The notes beneath the pieces are model-generated. The model did no database searches and was not told the DNA's origin. It was given only the letters and a program-made list of their open reading frames with translations. A stretch of 39,553 nucleotides of DNA from the NCBI GenBank assembly GCA_949288095.1, contig CASEIX010000052.1, forward strand, positions 1 to 39,553, written 5' to 3'. Below are positions 7,855-16,835 of the stretch, piece after piece (position 1 is the stretch's first letter; each line of letters begins with the position of its first letter). The translations under genes and the position numbers were made by a program. The stretch comes from an uncultured Eubacteriales bacterium (GTDB lineage Bacteria; Bacillota; Clostridia; TANB77; CAG-508).

Positions 7855-10107
7855 ATGATAGCAGAAGTCATAATTAATAGAGGAGCAAAAAAACTAAATA
7901 GAACCTTTGACTATAACATACCAAAGGAATTAGAAGAACTAATATTAGTAGGAAGTAAAGTATTAGTTCCTTTTGGTAATGGCGGAAAACTAACAGAAGC
8001 ATTTGTTGTAGGATTAAAGGAAACATCTGCATTTGAAGTAAAAGATATAGCTAAGTTAGAAGAAAATTTAACAGATAAACAAATTGCACTAGCAAAATGG
8101 ATGGCAAAGCGATATTTTTGTAATGTATCAGATTGTATCAAATTAATGCTAACACCAGGAACAAGAAATAAGAATAAAGAAAAAAGAATTCAAGATAAAA
8201 CGATTAATTGTGTGTATTTAAAAAAAGATAGAGAAGAGATTGAATTTGAAATACAGACTGAAAAGATAAAGTCAGAGAAACAAAAAAGAGTATTGAACTT
8301 TATAAAAGACAATGAAGGAGCAACTGTACCAGAAATAGAAATGTTTACAGATTGTGCAAGAGGAATTGTTAATACTCTAGTAAAGAATGGCTATTTAGAA
8401 ATTGTAGAAAAAAGGGTTGAAAGAAATCCCCTATTAGGGAGAGAGTGTGAAAAAACAGAGAAATTACATCTAACCGAAGAGCAAGAAAAAGCTTATAAAA
8501 GTGTGGAAGAAGCAATTGATAAAAAAGAATATAAGCAATTTCTATTGTATGGTGTCACAGGTTCTGGAAAGACAGAAGTGTATTTACAATTAATTGAAAA
8601 AGTATTACACACTGGTAGAAATGCGATTGTGCTAGTACCAGAGATATCATTAACACCACAGATGTTAGATAGATTTATTTCACGATTTGGAAAAGAAGAA
8701 ATTGCTATTATACATAGTAAATTATCCATTGGTGAAAGACATGATGAATGGGAAAGAATTCGAGAAAAGAAAGCAAGAATTGTGATAGGTGCAAGGTCTG
8801 CTATATTTGCACCAATTGAACATATCGGAATCATTATTATAGATGAAGAACATGATAGTTCCTATAAATCAGAAACCAATCCAAGATACAATGCGAAAGA
8901 AATTGCAAAAGTTTTAGCCAAAGAAAATCAAGCACCATTGGTATTGGGAAGTGCAACACCAGATATGACAACTTTCTATCATGCGACAAATGAAGATGAG
9001 GTTGGAAATACAAAAATCAAATTATTAACACTTACCAAAAGAGCGAATCAATCTTCACTTCCAAAAGTAGAAATTATTGATTTGAAACAAGAATTGGCAA
9101 ATGGAAATCGTTCAATGCTTAGTATGGAATTGTATAATAGTATTGAAGAAAATCTAAAACAAAAAAGACAAACCATTTTATTTTTAAATAGAAGAGGATA
9201 TTCAACCTTTATCATGTGTAGAAATTGTGGGTATACAGTAAAATGTCCAAACTGTAATATTAGTATGACTTATCACAGTTATGAAAGAAAATTAAAATGT
9301 CATTATTGTGGACATGAAGAAAATATTGTGACTGTTTGTCCAGAATGTCATAGTGATAAGATCCGATATTTTGGAACAGGAACACAAAAATTAGAACAAG
9401 AAATTCATAAACAATTTCCAGAAGCATCCACCATTCGAATGGACATTGATACAGTAACCAAAAAAAATTCACATGAAATCATTTTAAATACATTTAAAAA
9501 TGAAAATATTGATATTTTAATTGGAACACAAATGGTAGTGAAAGGACATCATTTTCCAAATGTAACCTTGGTAGGTGTTATTGCAGCAGATAGCTCTTTA
9601 AATATTGATGATTATCGAGCAAATGAAAGAACTTTCCAAATTTTAACACAAGTAGCAGGAAGAGCAGGCAGAGAAAATTTGCCAGGAAAGGTGGTTATCC
9701 AAACATACAATCCAGATAATTTTAGTATTATTTGTGCACAAAAACAAAATTATGATTTATTTTATGAAACAGAAATTGCACTTAGAGAACAGTTGAAATA
9801 TCCGCCATTTTGCGATATAATATTGATTGGATTGAATAGTTATCAAGAGGCAGAGATAAAAAATGTATCTAGTAAAATATATCAGTATTTAGAAAAAAGA
9901 TTAAATAAAGAGGAATTTAAAGTTTTAAGACCAATGCCTTGTCCAATTGATAAAATTCAAAATCGATACAGGTGGAGAATTATTATAAAAGGAAAAATGA
10001 CAGAAGAGGCAAATGAAATTTTAAATGCTTGTCTAAAAGAGATATATCAAGAAAATATAAAAGATACAAGGATTGCAATTGATATTAATCCAAACAATAT
10101 GAGTTAA
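7855..10107 (+). CDS. priA: Primosomal protein N' (replication restart helicase)
   Basis: A 750-residue superfamily 2 DNA helicase that recognises abandoned forks and reloads the replisome. The N-terminal 3' DNA-binding domain occupies about residues 1-100. Walker A is GVTGSGKT (233-240) and Walker B is IIIDEEHD. The zinc-binding insert has four CxxC pairs (CRNCGYTVKCPNC, CHYC, CPEC, about residues 457-505). The RecQ-like C-terminal helicase lobe includes QVAGRAGR. ATG follows AAAGGAG. It heads priA-def-fmt, a standard Firmicutes order. Confidence 0.97.
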   Translation: MIAEVIINRGAKKLNRTFDYNIPKELEELILVGSKVLVPFGNGGKLTEAFVVGLKETSAFEVKDIAKLEENLTDKQIALAKWMAKRYFCNVSDCIKLMLTPGTRNKNKEKRIQDKTINCVYLKKDREEIEFEIQTEKIKSEKQKRVLNFIKDNEGATVPEIEMFTDCARGIVNTLVKNGYLEIVEKRVERNPLLGRECEKTEKLHLTEEQEKAYKSVEEAIDKKEYKQFLLYGVTGSGKTEVYLQLIEKVLHTGRNAIVLVPEISLTPQMLDRFISRFGKEEIAIIHSKLSIGERHDEWERIREKKARIVIGARSAIFAPIEHIGIIIIDEEHDSSYKSETNPRYNAKEIAKVLAKENQAPLVLGSATPDMTTFYHATNEDEVGNTKIKLLTLTKRANQSSLPKVEIIDLKQELANGNRSMLSMELYNSIEENLKQKRQTILFLNRRGYSTFIMCRNCGYTVKCPNCNISMTYHSYERKLKCHYCGHEENIVTVCPECHSDKIRYFGTGTQKLEQEIHKQFPEASTIRMDIDTVTKKNSHEIILNTFKNENIDILIGTQMVVKGHHFPNVTLVGVIAADSSLNIDDYRANERTFQILTQVAGRAGRENLPGKVVIQTYNPDNFSIICAQKQNYDLFYETEIALREQLKYPPFCDIILIGLNSYQEAEIKNVSSKIYQYLEKRLNKEEFKVLRPMPCPIDKIQNRYRWRIIIKGKMTEEANEILNACLKEIYQENIKDTRIAIDINPNNMS

Positions 10108-10125
10108 TGAAAGGAAGGAATATAG

Positions 10126-10611
10126 ATGGCAATTAGAAATCTAAGATATCAAGGAGATGACATTTTAAAGAAAAAATCAAGAGAAGTTCCAGAAGAAGAT
10201 ATTACAAGTGAAAAAATACAATCTTTAATTGATGATATGATAGAAACCATGCATAAATATAATGGAGTGGGACTAGCTGCTGTTCAAGTAGGTGTGCTAA
10301 AGAGAATTGTGGTAATTGATTTATATGATGACCATGGACCAATTGTATTAATTAATCCTGTTATCATAAAAACAAAAGGAGAACAAGAAGTAGATGAAGG
10401 TTGTTTAAGTTTTCCAAATGAATTTGCAAAAGTCATCAGACCAGCAGAAGTGGTAGCAGAATATACAGATAGAGATGGAAAACGAATGAGAGTAAAAGCA
10501 AAAGAATTATTAGCACAAGCTATTTCACATGAATTTGACCACTTAGAAGGAGAATTATTTATTGATAAAATTATTCCAGGTACTTTGGAATACATTGAAC
10601 CAGAAAAATAA
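10126..10611 (+). CDS. def: Peptide deformylase
   Basis: A 161-residue iron/zinc hydrolase that removes the formyl group from nascent proteins. All three motifs are present: GVGLAAVQVG (about 46-55), EGCLSFP with the metal-binding Cys (about 88-94), and HEFDHLEG with two metal-binding His (about 130-137). It lies 18 bases after priA and before fmt, so formylation and deformylation genes are linked. A long palindrome separates def from fmt. Confidence 0.97.
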   Translation: MAIRNLRYQGDDILKKKSREVPEEDITSEKIQSLIDDMIETMHKYNGVGLAAVQVGVLKRIVVIDLYDDHGPIVLINPVIIKTKGEQEVDEGCLSFPNEFAKVIRPAEVVAEYTDRDGKRMRVKAKELLAQAISHEFDHLEGELFIDKIIPGTLEYIEPEK

Positions 10612-10614
10612 ATA

Positions 10615-10736
10615 GTTGAAAAATAATTGCGTTTTGGCGTTGTTAGACTTCATCGAAAATCAAATCAACGTGCGTAAAGCACGCCTCATTGATTTTCGAC
10701 TTGTCTGCCTAGCCAAAAGCACAATTCTTTTCCAAC
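10615..10736. repeat. 122-bp imperfect palindrome between def and fmt
   Basis: The whole gap folds on itself. The outer arm GTTGAAAAATAATTG mirrors CAATTCTTTTCCAAC, then GTTTTGGC pairs with GCCAAAAGC, TCGAAAATCAA with TTGATTTTCGA, and CGTGC with GCACG around the centre at about 10675. It has no T tail of a normal terminator and no coding capacity. It looks like a small non-autonomous palindromic repeat (MITE or REP-like), but only one copy is in this window. Confidence 0.7.
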
Positions 10737-10789
10737 TAGATATATGATTTGAGTGAAGAAAGATATAAAAAAGAATAAAGGAGAATTTT

Positions 10790-11746
10790 ATGAAAATTGT
10801 ATTTATGGGAACGCCAGACTTTGCAGAAGAAAGCTTAAAAGCAATCTATGAAGCAGGTCATGAAATTATTGGTGTGGTAACAAATCCAGATAAACCAAAA
10901 GGAAGAGGAATGAAAATGATTCCAAGTCCTGTAAAAGAATTTGCAATGGAAAAGAATTTAACAATTTATCAACCAGAAAAAGTAAAAAACAATGAAGAAT
11001 TTGTAAATGCGTTAAAAGCATTGCAACCTGATGTTATTTGTGTAGTAGCTTATGGTAAAATCTTGCCAAAAGAAATATTAGATATTCCACCATATGGCTG
11101 TATTAATGTTCATGCATCATTATTACCTCAATATAGAGGGGCAGCACCTGTTCAATGGGCAGTATTAAATGGAGATAAGATAACAGGTGTAACAACTATG
11201 TATATGGATGTAGGAATGGATATAGGAGATATGATTTTAAAACAAGAAGTGCAAATTGGTGAAGATGAAACAACAGGAGAATTATGGGATCGATTAAAAG
11301 TGATTGGTGGAAAGTTATTAGTAGAAACATTAAAACAAATCGAAAAAGGAACAGCTCCAAGAGAAAAGCAAGGAGAAGATTATACAGTTGCACCAATGCT
11401 ATCAAAAGATATGGCAAAAATTGATTGGAATCATAAAACAGCTGAAGAAATTAAAAATTTAGTTAGAGGGCTAAATCCTATCATGGGAGCCTATACATTT
11501 TTAAATGAAAAAAAGATAAAGTTCTGGAAAGTAAAAGTGGCAGGGGAAGATGAAATACATGCAGAAAATTTAGGATTTTTAACAAATGGCACAGTTATCA
11601 TATCAGATTCTAAAGATGGTATATTCATAAAATGCAAAGAAGGTATTTTAAAAGTTTTAGAAATACAAGGCGAAAATGCCAAAAGAATGACAATACAAGA
11701 TTATTTAAGGGGAAATCCTATACAAGAATTTGATGTTTTTGAATAA
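10790..11746 (+). CDS. fmt: Methionyl-tRNA formyltransferase
   Basis: A 318-residue enzyme that formylates initiator Met-tRNA using 10-formyl-THF. The N-terminal Rossmann-like domain begins MKIVFMGTPDFAEESLKAIY. The catalytic region INVHASLLPQYRGAAPVQWA carries the Asn and His, and VGMDIGDM carries the Asp. The C-terminal tRNA-binding domain is complete. It works with def upstream, and its cofactor is made by fhs (16836) further along. ATG follows AAAGGAG. Confidence 0.97.
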   Translation: MKIVFMGTPDFAEESLKAIYEAGHEIIGVVTNPDKPKGRGMKMIPSPVKEFAMEKNLTIYQPEKVKNNEEFVNALKALQPDVICVVAYGKILPKEILDIPPYGCINVHASLLPQYRGAAPVQWAVLNGDKITGVTTMYMDVGMDIGDMILKQEVQIGEDETTGELWDRLKVIGGKLLVETLKQIEKGTAPREKQGEDYTVAPMLSKDMAKIDWNHKTAEEIKNLVRGLNPIMGAYTFLNEKKIKFWKVKVAGEDEIHAENLGFLTNGTVIISDSKDGIFIKCKEGILKVLEIQGENAKRMTIQDYLRGNPIQEFDVFE

Positions 11747-11824
11747 ACAAAAAGACAGGCCCTAAGAAATAGATATGATAAAGGATATGACAATTCCTAT
11801 TTCTTAGAGGTCTGTCCCTTTTGT
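11747..11824. repeat. Long hairpin after fmt (terminator or palindromic repeat)
   Basis: ACAAAAAGACAGG...AAGAAATAG at the left mirrors CTATTTCTTAG...CTGTCCCTTTTGT at the right around a loop of about 25 bases. It may terminate fmt transcription, but its length and the repeat beside it suggest a mobile palindromic repeat. Confidence 0.65.
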
Positions 11825-11831
11825 TACATTT

Positions 11832-11862
11832 TGAAACGATTTGACACGTCCCCAATGTTTCA
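11832..11862 (+). repeat. Dispersed 31-nt repeat, copy 1
   Basis: The first 21 bases (starting TGAAACGATTTGACACG) are identical to 34744-34764, and the full 31 bases differ at three positions. The ends GAAAC and GTTTC form an inverted repeat. Confidence 0.8.
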
Positions 11863-11917
11863 ATTTCTTAAAAAAGTGTAAATATTGTGAAAATGGTTGT
11901 AAATTTGAGAAAAAATT

Positions 11918-11960
11918 GATATACTTATATGGAAAAATAAGTATATCTTTTTTCTTTTTT
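11918..11960 (+). terminator. Strong terminator or attenuator ahead of asp23
   Basis: GATATACTTAT (11918-11928) pairs perfectly with ATAAGTATATC (11937-11947), followed by a T-rich run to 11960. It lies about 50 bases before the asp23 start, so it may end upstream transcription or attenuate the asp23 operon. Confidence 0.8.
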
Positions 11961-12007
11961 AAGAAAAGATATTGTTGCACAGAAAAATAGAACGAGGAGG
12001 GTTTTAT

Positions 12008-12472
12008 ATGGAAGAAGAAAATAAAAATGTAGAAAATGGGGAAGTTGTAGAATTAGATGAAGAAATAAAAACAGAAAATGAAGGAATTCAAATATCAAGT
12101 GATGTTGTAGCTGTTATAGCAGGTGTTGCTGTTTCAGAAGTACAAGGTGTATCAGGAATGTCTGGAGGATTTGCAGGAGGAATTACAGAAGTATTAAGTG
12201 GAAAGAAAAATCTAGCAAAAGGAATTAAAGTAGACATTGAGGAAGATACAGCAAAAATAGATGTAAATATTATTGTAGAATATGGTTCAAGAATACCTGA
12301 TGTTGCTTTTGAAATCCAAAACAGAGTAAAGAAATCAGTAGAAAATATGACAGGATTAAAAGTAGAAGAAGTAAATGTACATGTTCAAGGTGTTAATACA
12401 GATGCAGTTATGAACGAAAAAGAAGAGGAACCACAAGCAGAAGAAGAAAACAAGAATGAAGAAAATCAATAA
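12008..12472 (+). CDS. Asp23/Gls24 envelope stress response protein
   Basis: A 154-residue protein of the Asp23 (alkaline shock, PF03780) family. The core ISSDVVAVIAGVAVSEVQGV, then SGMSGG and VDINIIVEYG-like segments, is typical. N- and C-terminal Glu-rich tails are added. Family members form a membrane-proximal network tethered by AmaP and respond to envelope stress. The next two genes are the matching membrane anchor and a DUF2273 protein. I start at the ATG at 12008 after GAGGAGGG; an upstream ATG at 11972 has no ribosome site. Confidence 0.92.
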   Translation: MEEENKNVENGEVVELDEEIKTENEGIQISSDVVAVIAGVAVSEVQGVSGMSGGFAGGITEVLSGKKNLAKGIKVDIEEDTAKIDVNIIVEYGSRIPDVAFEIQNRVKKSVENMTGLKVEEVNVHVQGVNTDAVMNEKEEEPQAEEENKNEENQ

Positions 12473-12514
12473 AAAAGTAAAAAGAAAATCATAAATAAAA
12501 GGAGAAGAAATAAA

Positions 12515-13066
12515 ATGAAAATTTTAGAAAAAATCACATTAATCATATATTCATATGTCATGTTAATACTATCTATTTTAGCATGTTTATTAGTATTTGG
12601 ATGGCTAGAACCAGAACTAGTTGGAGGAATTGTTAATAATATATTAACAGGAGATGTTTCAGGAAAAATAGTATTAGGCGTTAGTGTTGTATTTATCTTA
12701 CTTTCTATTAAATGCATATTCTTTGATTCAACTTCAAAAGAACAAATCAAAGAAAGACAAGGTGTTTTATTAGAAAATGAAAGTGGTAAATTAATGATAT
12801 CTAAAGAAACAATTGAGAACCTAGTAAACTCAGTAGCAAAAGGATTTGAAAGCACAGAAGATGTAACAACAAGAGTAGAATTAGATAAAGATAATAATGT
12901 AAAAGTATATGCAAATTTAGTTGTCAGTTCAGAAGCAGTTATAAAAGATTTATCTGCAAAATTACAAACAAGTATAAAAGATAAAATTAAGAAAGCAACA
13001 GATTTAGAAGTTAATGAAGTTAATATAACGGTTAAGAAAGTTGCAGACAAACCACAAGAGGCATAA
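12515..13066 (+). CDS. amaP: AmaP-like alkaline shock response membrane anchor protein
   Basis: A 183-residue protein with two N-terminal membrane helices (about residues 8-28 and 48-66) and a cytoplasmic Asp23-like domain (residues about 85-178, with VAKGFESTEDVTTRVELD and NEVNITVKKV). In staphylococci AmaP ties Asp23 to the membrane. Placement between the Asp23 gene and a DUF2273 gene is the canonical Firmicutes arrangement. ATG follows AAAGGAG. Confidence 0.88.
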   Translation: MKILEKITLIIYSYVMLILSILACLLVFGWLEPELVGGIVNNILTGDVSGKIVLGVSVVFILLSIKCIFFDSTSKEQIKERQGVLLENESGKLMISKETIENLVNSVAKGFESTEDVTTRVELDKDNNVKVYANLVVSSEAVIKDLSAKLQTSIKDKIKKATDLEVNEVNITVKKVADKPQEA

Positions 13067-13107
13067 AATAATAAGTATCAGTTTGAGTTAAGAAAGGTTG
13101 TGAAAGC

Positions 13108-13311
13108 ATGAACAATTTTAAAGATTTTTGGAACCAATTTAAAGGAGTTATTATTGGTGTAGTAATAGCAATTTTAATATTAATAACAGGATTAGATAAA
13201 TTAATATTAGCAATTGTTGTCATTGCATTAGGTGCATTTATTGGAAATTATGTGCAAAGAAATAAAGAAGAAGTAAAAACAAAATTAAAAAGTTTTATAG
13301 ATAAAATGTAG
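13108..13311 (+). CDS. DUF2273 small membrane protein
   Basis: A 67-residue protein with one or two hydrophobic helices (about residues 11-30 and 33-49) and a basic C-terminus. The pattern FWNQFKGVIIGVVIAILILI is typical of DUF2273 proteins, which accompany Asp23 and AmaP. Its exact role is unknown; position implies the envelope stress complex. It ends 12 bases before nusB. Confidence 0.88.
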   Translation: MNNFKDFWNQFKGVIIGVVIAILILITGLDKLILAIVVIALGAFIGNYVQRNKEEVKTKLKSFIDKM

Positions 13312-13323
13312 AAGGGAATAGAT

Positions 13324-13725
13324 ATGAATAGAACAGCAATTAGAGAGAGCGCTTTTAAATTAATTTATAGTTTAGAAATACAAAAACAAGATAACTTAAA
13401 AGAACAAATTGACTTATATTTTGAAAGCGAAAATATAGAAAATAAAGATGCAAGAGAATATATAGAAGATGCAGTTTTAGGAATTGAAGAACATAAAGAA
13501 GAAATTTTAGGATTCATTGAGAAAAACTTAAAATCAGATTGGAAAATTGACAGAATTTCTAAAATAGATTTATCTATATTAAAGCTAGCCATTTATGAAA
13601 TTCAATATAAAGATATACCATTTAAAGTGGTCATTAATGAAGCAGTGGAACTAGCTAAAAAATATGGAGAAGATTCATCAAAAAACTTTGTGAATGGAAT
13701 ATTGGCAAGTATTGTCAACAAATAG
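13324..13725 (+). CDS. nusB: Transcription antitermination factor NusB
   Basis: A 133-residue all-helical RNA-binding protein that, with NusE (S10), promotes antitermination on rRNA operons. It begins [18 protein letters not shown], and the C-terminal [19 protein letters not shown] and [13 protein letters not shown] motifs are diagnostic. Length is normal. It is co-oriented and tightly spaced with the Asp23 cluster. A small hairpin (GGGATAT with ATATCCC, about 13736-13752) separates it from xseA. Confidence 0.96.
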   Translation: MNRTAIRESAFKLIYSLEIQKQDNLKEQIDLYFESENIENKDAREYIEDAVLGIEEHKEEILGFIEKNLKSDWKIDRISKIDLSILKLAIYEIQYKDIPFKVVINEAVELAKKYGEDSSKNFVNGILASIVNK

Positions 13726-13777
13726 ATAAGGCAGGGATATTTTATATATCCCTAGTTTAAATTAGAGGAAGTATGAT

Positions 13778-14971
13778 ATGAAATACGCAGAAATGGCAAT
13801 TAGTGTAACAGATTTAAATAAATATATAAAAAATAAGATTGCAGATGATGAATATTTAAATAATATTTTAATAAAGGGCGAAATTTCTAATTTCAAACAT
13901 CATTATACAGGACATTTATATTTTACATTAAAAGATGAAAACTCTTTAATAAAATGTATTATGTTCAAATCATATGCACAAAAATTAAATTTCGAACCAA
14001 AAGATGGTATGAAAGTATATATATTAGGCTCTGTTTCTGTATTTGAAAGAGATGGTGTTTACCAAATCTATGCAAAAGTTATGGAAGAAGATGGAGTAGG
14101 AGATTTATATACAAAATATCAAAAACTAAAAGAAGAATTAGAAAAAAAAGGACTATTTGATCAAAGTCATAAACAAAAAATACCAATGATGCCAAAAGTG
14201 ATTGGTGTATTAACTTCACAAACAGGTTCTGTAATAAGAGACATTATTAATGTATCCACAAGAAGAAATCCAAATGTCTATATTAGACTCTTACCAGTAC
14301 CTGTTCAAGGGGAAGGTGCTGCAGAAAAAATTGCAGAAGGTATTGCTTATATGAATAAAAACCAACTAGCAGATGTCATCATTTTGGCAAGAGGAGGAGG
14401 TTCTCTAGAAGATTTATGGCCATTTAATGAGGAAGTTGTTGCATATAGTATTTATGAATCGAAAATTCCAATTATTTCAGCAGTAGGGCATGAAACTGAT
14501 TTTTCAATTTCTGATTTTGTGGCAGATTTAAGAGCACCAACACCATCAGCTGCAGCAGAATTGGCTGTACCAGATATTTATGAAGTAAAACAGAAAATCA
14601 ATACATATCAAAATCGATTAAAGATGGCATTAACCAAAAAATTAGAAATTATGAAATTACGATATGATAAATGTATGTCAAGTTCTGTTTTTAAAGAGCC
14701 AACAAGAAGAATTCAAGAAAATTATATTAAAATAGATTCTTATGTGAAACAATTAGAAAATGTCATTAATAAAATAAAGGAAAAAAATAAGAACAAATAT
14801 ATTGAGTTAGTATCAAAATTAGATACATTAAGCCCATTAAAAACCTTAACTAGAGGCTATTCTATCATTGAGAAAGACGGAAAGATTGTGAAAAGCATAA
14901 CAGATTTACAAACAGAAGATGAAATTTCAATTCGATTGAAAGATGGAGAAAAACAAGCAAAAATTATATAA
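13778..14971 (+). CDS. xseA: Exodeoxyribonuclease VII large subunit
   Basis: A 397-residue nuclease subunit that degrades single-stranded DNA from both ends together with the small subunit XseB. The N-terminal OB fold (ILIKGEISNFKHHYTGHLYF) is followed by the catalytic core with VIGVLTSQTGSVIRDI, ARGGGSLEDLWPFN and SAVGHETDFSISDFVADLRA, all conserved. A long coiled coil (about residues 275-345) binds small subunits. It is separated from xseB by a short membrane-protein gene that needs a frameshift. Confidence 0.96.
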   Translation: MKYAEMAISVTDLNKYIKNKIADDEYLNNILIKGEISNFKHHYTGHLYFTLKDENSLIKCIMFKSYAQKLNFEPKDGMKVYILGSVSVFERDGVYQIYAKVMEEDGVGDLYTKYQKLKEELEKKGLFDQSHKQKIPMMPKVIGVLTSQTGSVIRDIINVSTRRNPNVYIRLLPVPVQGEGAAEKIAEGIAYMNKNQLADVIILARGGGSLEDLWPFNEEVVAYSIYESKIPIISAVGHETDFSISDFVADLRAPTPSAAAELAVPDIYEVKQKINTYQNRLKMALTKKLEIMKLRYDKCMSSSVFKEPTRRIQENYIKIDSYVKQLENVINKIKEKNKNKYIELVSKLDTLSPLKTLTRGYSIIEKDGKIVKSITDLQTEDEISIRLKDGEKQAKII

Positions 14972-15024
14972 GAAAATTGGACAAGTGAAATCAAAAATAA
15001 ATTAAGATAAGGAGAATAAAACAA

Positions 15025-15505
15025 ATGGGAATAAAAGAAAAGGTACTAATGATAATTACCATTATATTGTTAGTTATCATGATAGGAATGGCTTGTTATA
15101 GTCTATATAACAGACAAGAAGATACACGGAAATGATCAAAATATTATTAATGAGATAGATTTGAATGAAACAACAAAGACAAATACAGTAGAAGAAAATG
15201 AGACAGATACAGAAAATATAGTAAATGAACCTGTGACACCTACTATACAACCAAATGCAACAGAAGAAGAAATCAATAGTGATTATGTAGGAACTGAGGA
15301 ACAACAAACAGTAAATACAGAACAAACTGAAGAAGAAAAAGTGATTGAACTTGTAAAAAATGAGTATGGAACAGACCAAGGTGTAACCTTTAATATTGCC
15401 AATAAAGAGGGGAATATTTATCATGTATCTGTAAATGATGCAGAAACAACAGCAGTTTTGACATGGTATACAGTAGATATATCTACAAATACAGTTACAC
15501 AATAG
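15025..15505 (+). CDS. Membrane-anchored protein requiring +1 shift at CGG
   Basis: ATG at 15025 follows a GGAG site. Frame 0 gives an N-terminal membrane anchor (MGIKEKVLMIITIILLVIMI...) and reaches CGG at 15127, then AAA and a TGA stop. Skipping the C of CGG (reading GGA at 15128) joins without a gap to a second frame that runs to 15505. The joined product is 159 residues: a membrane helix (about 8-26), a Thr/Glu/Asn-rich stalk, and a C-terminal domain (about 105-159, VIELVKNEYGTDQGVTFNI). Neither half makes sense alone: one is a bare anchor of 36 residues, the other lacks a start signal. The gene sits between xseA and xseB. I do not recognise the outer domain. The frameshift is interpreted as translational; a true frameshift mutation is the alternative. 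Confidence 0.75.
15127..15129 (+). promoter_or_regulatory. Candidate +1 recoding site, CGG(A), chromosomal
   Basis: An in-frame CGG after ACA. Frame 0 ends two codons later at TGA. Skipping the C gives GGA AAT GAT CAA and a frame open to 15505. Same form as the four sites in the recombinase gene. Confidence 0.7.
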
Positions 15506-15563
15506 TAGAATAAAGAATCGTATGTTAATAAAACTATATGAATAAGAAAGATAGGAGATAAAA

Positions 15564-15785
15564 ATGAAAAAGAGTTTTGAAGAACAAATTCAAGAATTAG
15601 AAAAAATTATTAATGAGTTAGAAAACGGAAATTTAAATTTAGATGATTCTGTTGTAAAATTTGAAGAGGGAATGAAAATTTCAAAAGAATGTAACAAAAT
15701 GTTAGAAAATGCAGAAAAGAAAATAACAATATTACTAAATGATGAAAACGGTGAAAAGAAAGAAGAAAACTTTGAAGCCGAATAA
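15564..15785 (+). CDS. xseB: Exodeoxyribonuclease VII small subunit
   Basis: A 73-residue helical protein. SFEEQIQELEKIINELENGN and LNLDDSVVKFEEGMKISKEC are diagnostic of XseB, which coats the XseA coiled coil and is needed for activity. ATG at 15564 follows ATAGGAG. It lies downstream of xseA with one gene between, and 24 bases before the DUF212 gene. Confidence 0.95.
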   Translation: MKKSFEEQIQELEKIINELENGNLNLDDSVVKFEEGMKISKECNKMLENAEKKITILLNDENGEKKEENFEAE

Positions 15786-15809
15786 AGTATAAGGGGGATA
15801 TTTTAAAGA

Positions 15810-16250
15810 ATGAATGGATTTATGCAATTTATTCAAAATAAATATATATATGTACCACTATTATTGTGGTTTTGTATACAATTATTCAAATTACTATATG
15901 ATTTGGTAAAAACAAAGAAATTTAATTTTAAAAGAATTTTAGGTGCTGGTGGAATGCCAAGTTCACATTCAGCAGTTGTGACAAGTTTAGCAACATTAAT
16001 AGGAAAATATGAAGGTGTAGATACACCATTATTTGCCTTATCATTTGCATTTGCATTTGTAGTTATGTATGATGCTTGTGGGGTTAGAAGAGCAGCTGGA
16101 AAACAAGCAGCTTTATTAAATAAATTAGTAGAGACACCAGGTCTTACTGGCGTACAAGTTTCAGAAAAATTAGTAGAAGTTTTAGGACATACACCAGTAC
16201 AAGTACTTGTTGGAGCATTAATAGGTGTTGCAGCGGGATTAATTATATAG
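15810..16250 (+). CDS. Divergent PAP2 family (DUF212, YuiD-like) membrane protein
   Basis: A 146-residue membrane protein. KRILGAGGMPSSHSAVVTSL is the acid-phosphatase-like PSSHS motif, and DACGVRRAAGKQAALLNKL is the second family motif. There are four hydrophobic segments. Homologues are widespread in Firmicutes and plants; the substrate is unknown, and a lipid or polyprenyl phosphatase role is only inferred from PAP2 similarity. It is nine bases ahead of the Nudix gene. Confidence 0.9.
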   Translation: MNGFMQFIQNKYIYVPLLLWFCIQLFKLLYDLVKTKKFNFKRILGAGGMPSSHSAVVTSLATLIGKYEGVDTPLFALSFAFAFVVMYDACGVRRAAGKQAALLNKLVETPGLTGVQVSEKLVEVLGHTPVQVLVGALIGVAAGLII

Positions 16251-16259
16251 GAGTTAAAT

Positions 16260-16733
16260 ATGAAAAATTATATAAAAGATATGAGAGAAAAAATGGGACA
16301 TAAACCAATTGTTATGTCTGGAGTAGGATTAATCATATGTAAAGATAATAAAATATTATTACAGAAACGAGCAGATGATGAAAACTGGGGAATTCATGGT
16401 GGAGGAATGGAACTAGGAGAAACATACTTAGATGCATTAAATAGAGAACTAAAAGAAGAAATGAATATAACACCAGTAAATCCAAAGTTATATGGAATAT
16501 TTTCAGGAGCAAAAACATATCATGTATATCCTAATCAAGATGAGGTTTATGTTATGAATCATGTGTTCTTTTGTGAAGAATATGAAGGAAATATACAGTT
16601 TAATGACCATGAAGTAACAGAATGCAAATGGTTTGATATACATAATTTACCAAATAAACTAATAGACTTAGATATTTCTGTTTTAGGACATTTGAAAGAA
16701 TACTTAGAACATAGACAAGTCATTGTAGATTAA
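16260..16733 (+). CDS. Nudix hydrolase
   Basis: A 157-residue Nudix protein. The box GGGMELGETYLDALNRELKE continues with EMNI, matching GX5EX7REUXEE with EEM in place of EEXGU spacing. It probably cleaves a nucleoside diphosphate linked to another group; the substrate cannot be told from the sequence. HKPIVMSGVGLIICKDNKIL at the N-terminus is typical of MutT-like members. It is co-oriented with the gene before it. Confidence 0.9.
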   Translation: MKNYIKDMREKMGHKPIVMSGVGLIICKDNKILLQKRADDENWGIHGGGMELGETYLDALNRELKEEMNITPVNPKLYGIFSGAKTYHVYPNQDEVYVMNHVFFCEEYEGNIQFNDHEVTECKWFDIHNLPNKLIDLDISVLGHLKEYLEHRQVIVD

Positions 16734-16835
16734 AGAAAAGGGGGAATGAAAAATATCTTTAGATAAAATGTAGAGAAACAATAGAAAAATATCTTAAAAG
16801 AAAAAAATGAAATAAATAAAAAAGGAGTGAAAAAA

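Noticed and set aside
12466..13050. Long minus-strand frame opposite amaP
   Set aside because: It has no ribosome site and is antisense to a clear family member. Similar mirror frames opposite def, ftsH, alr and clpX were rejected for the same reason.
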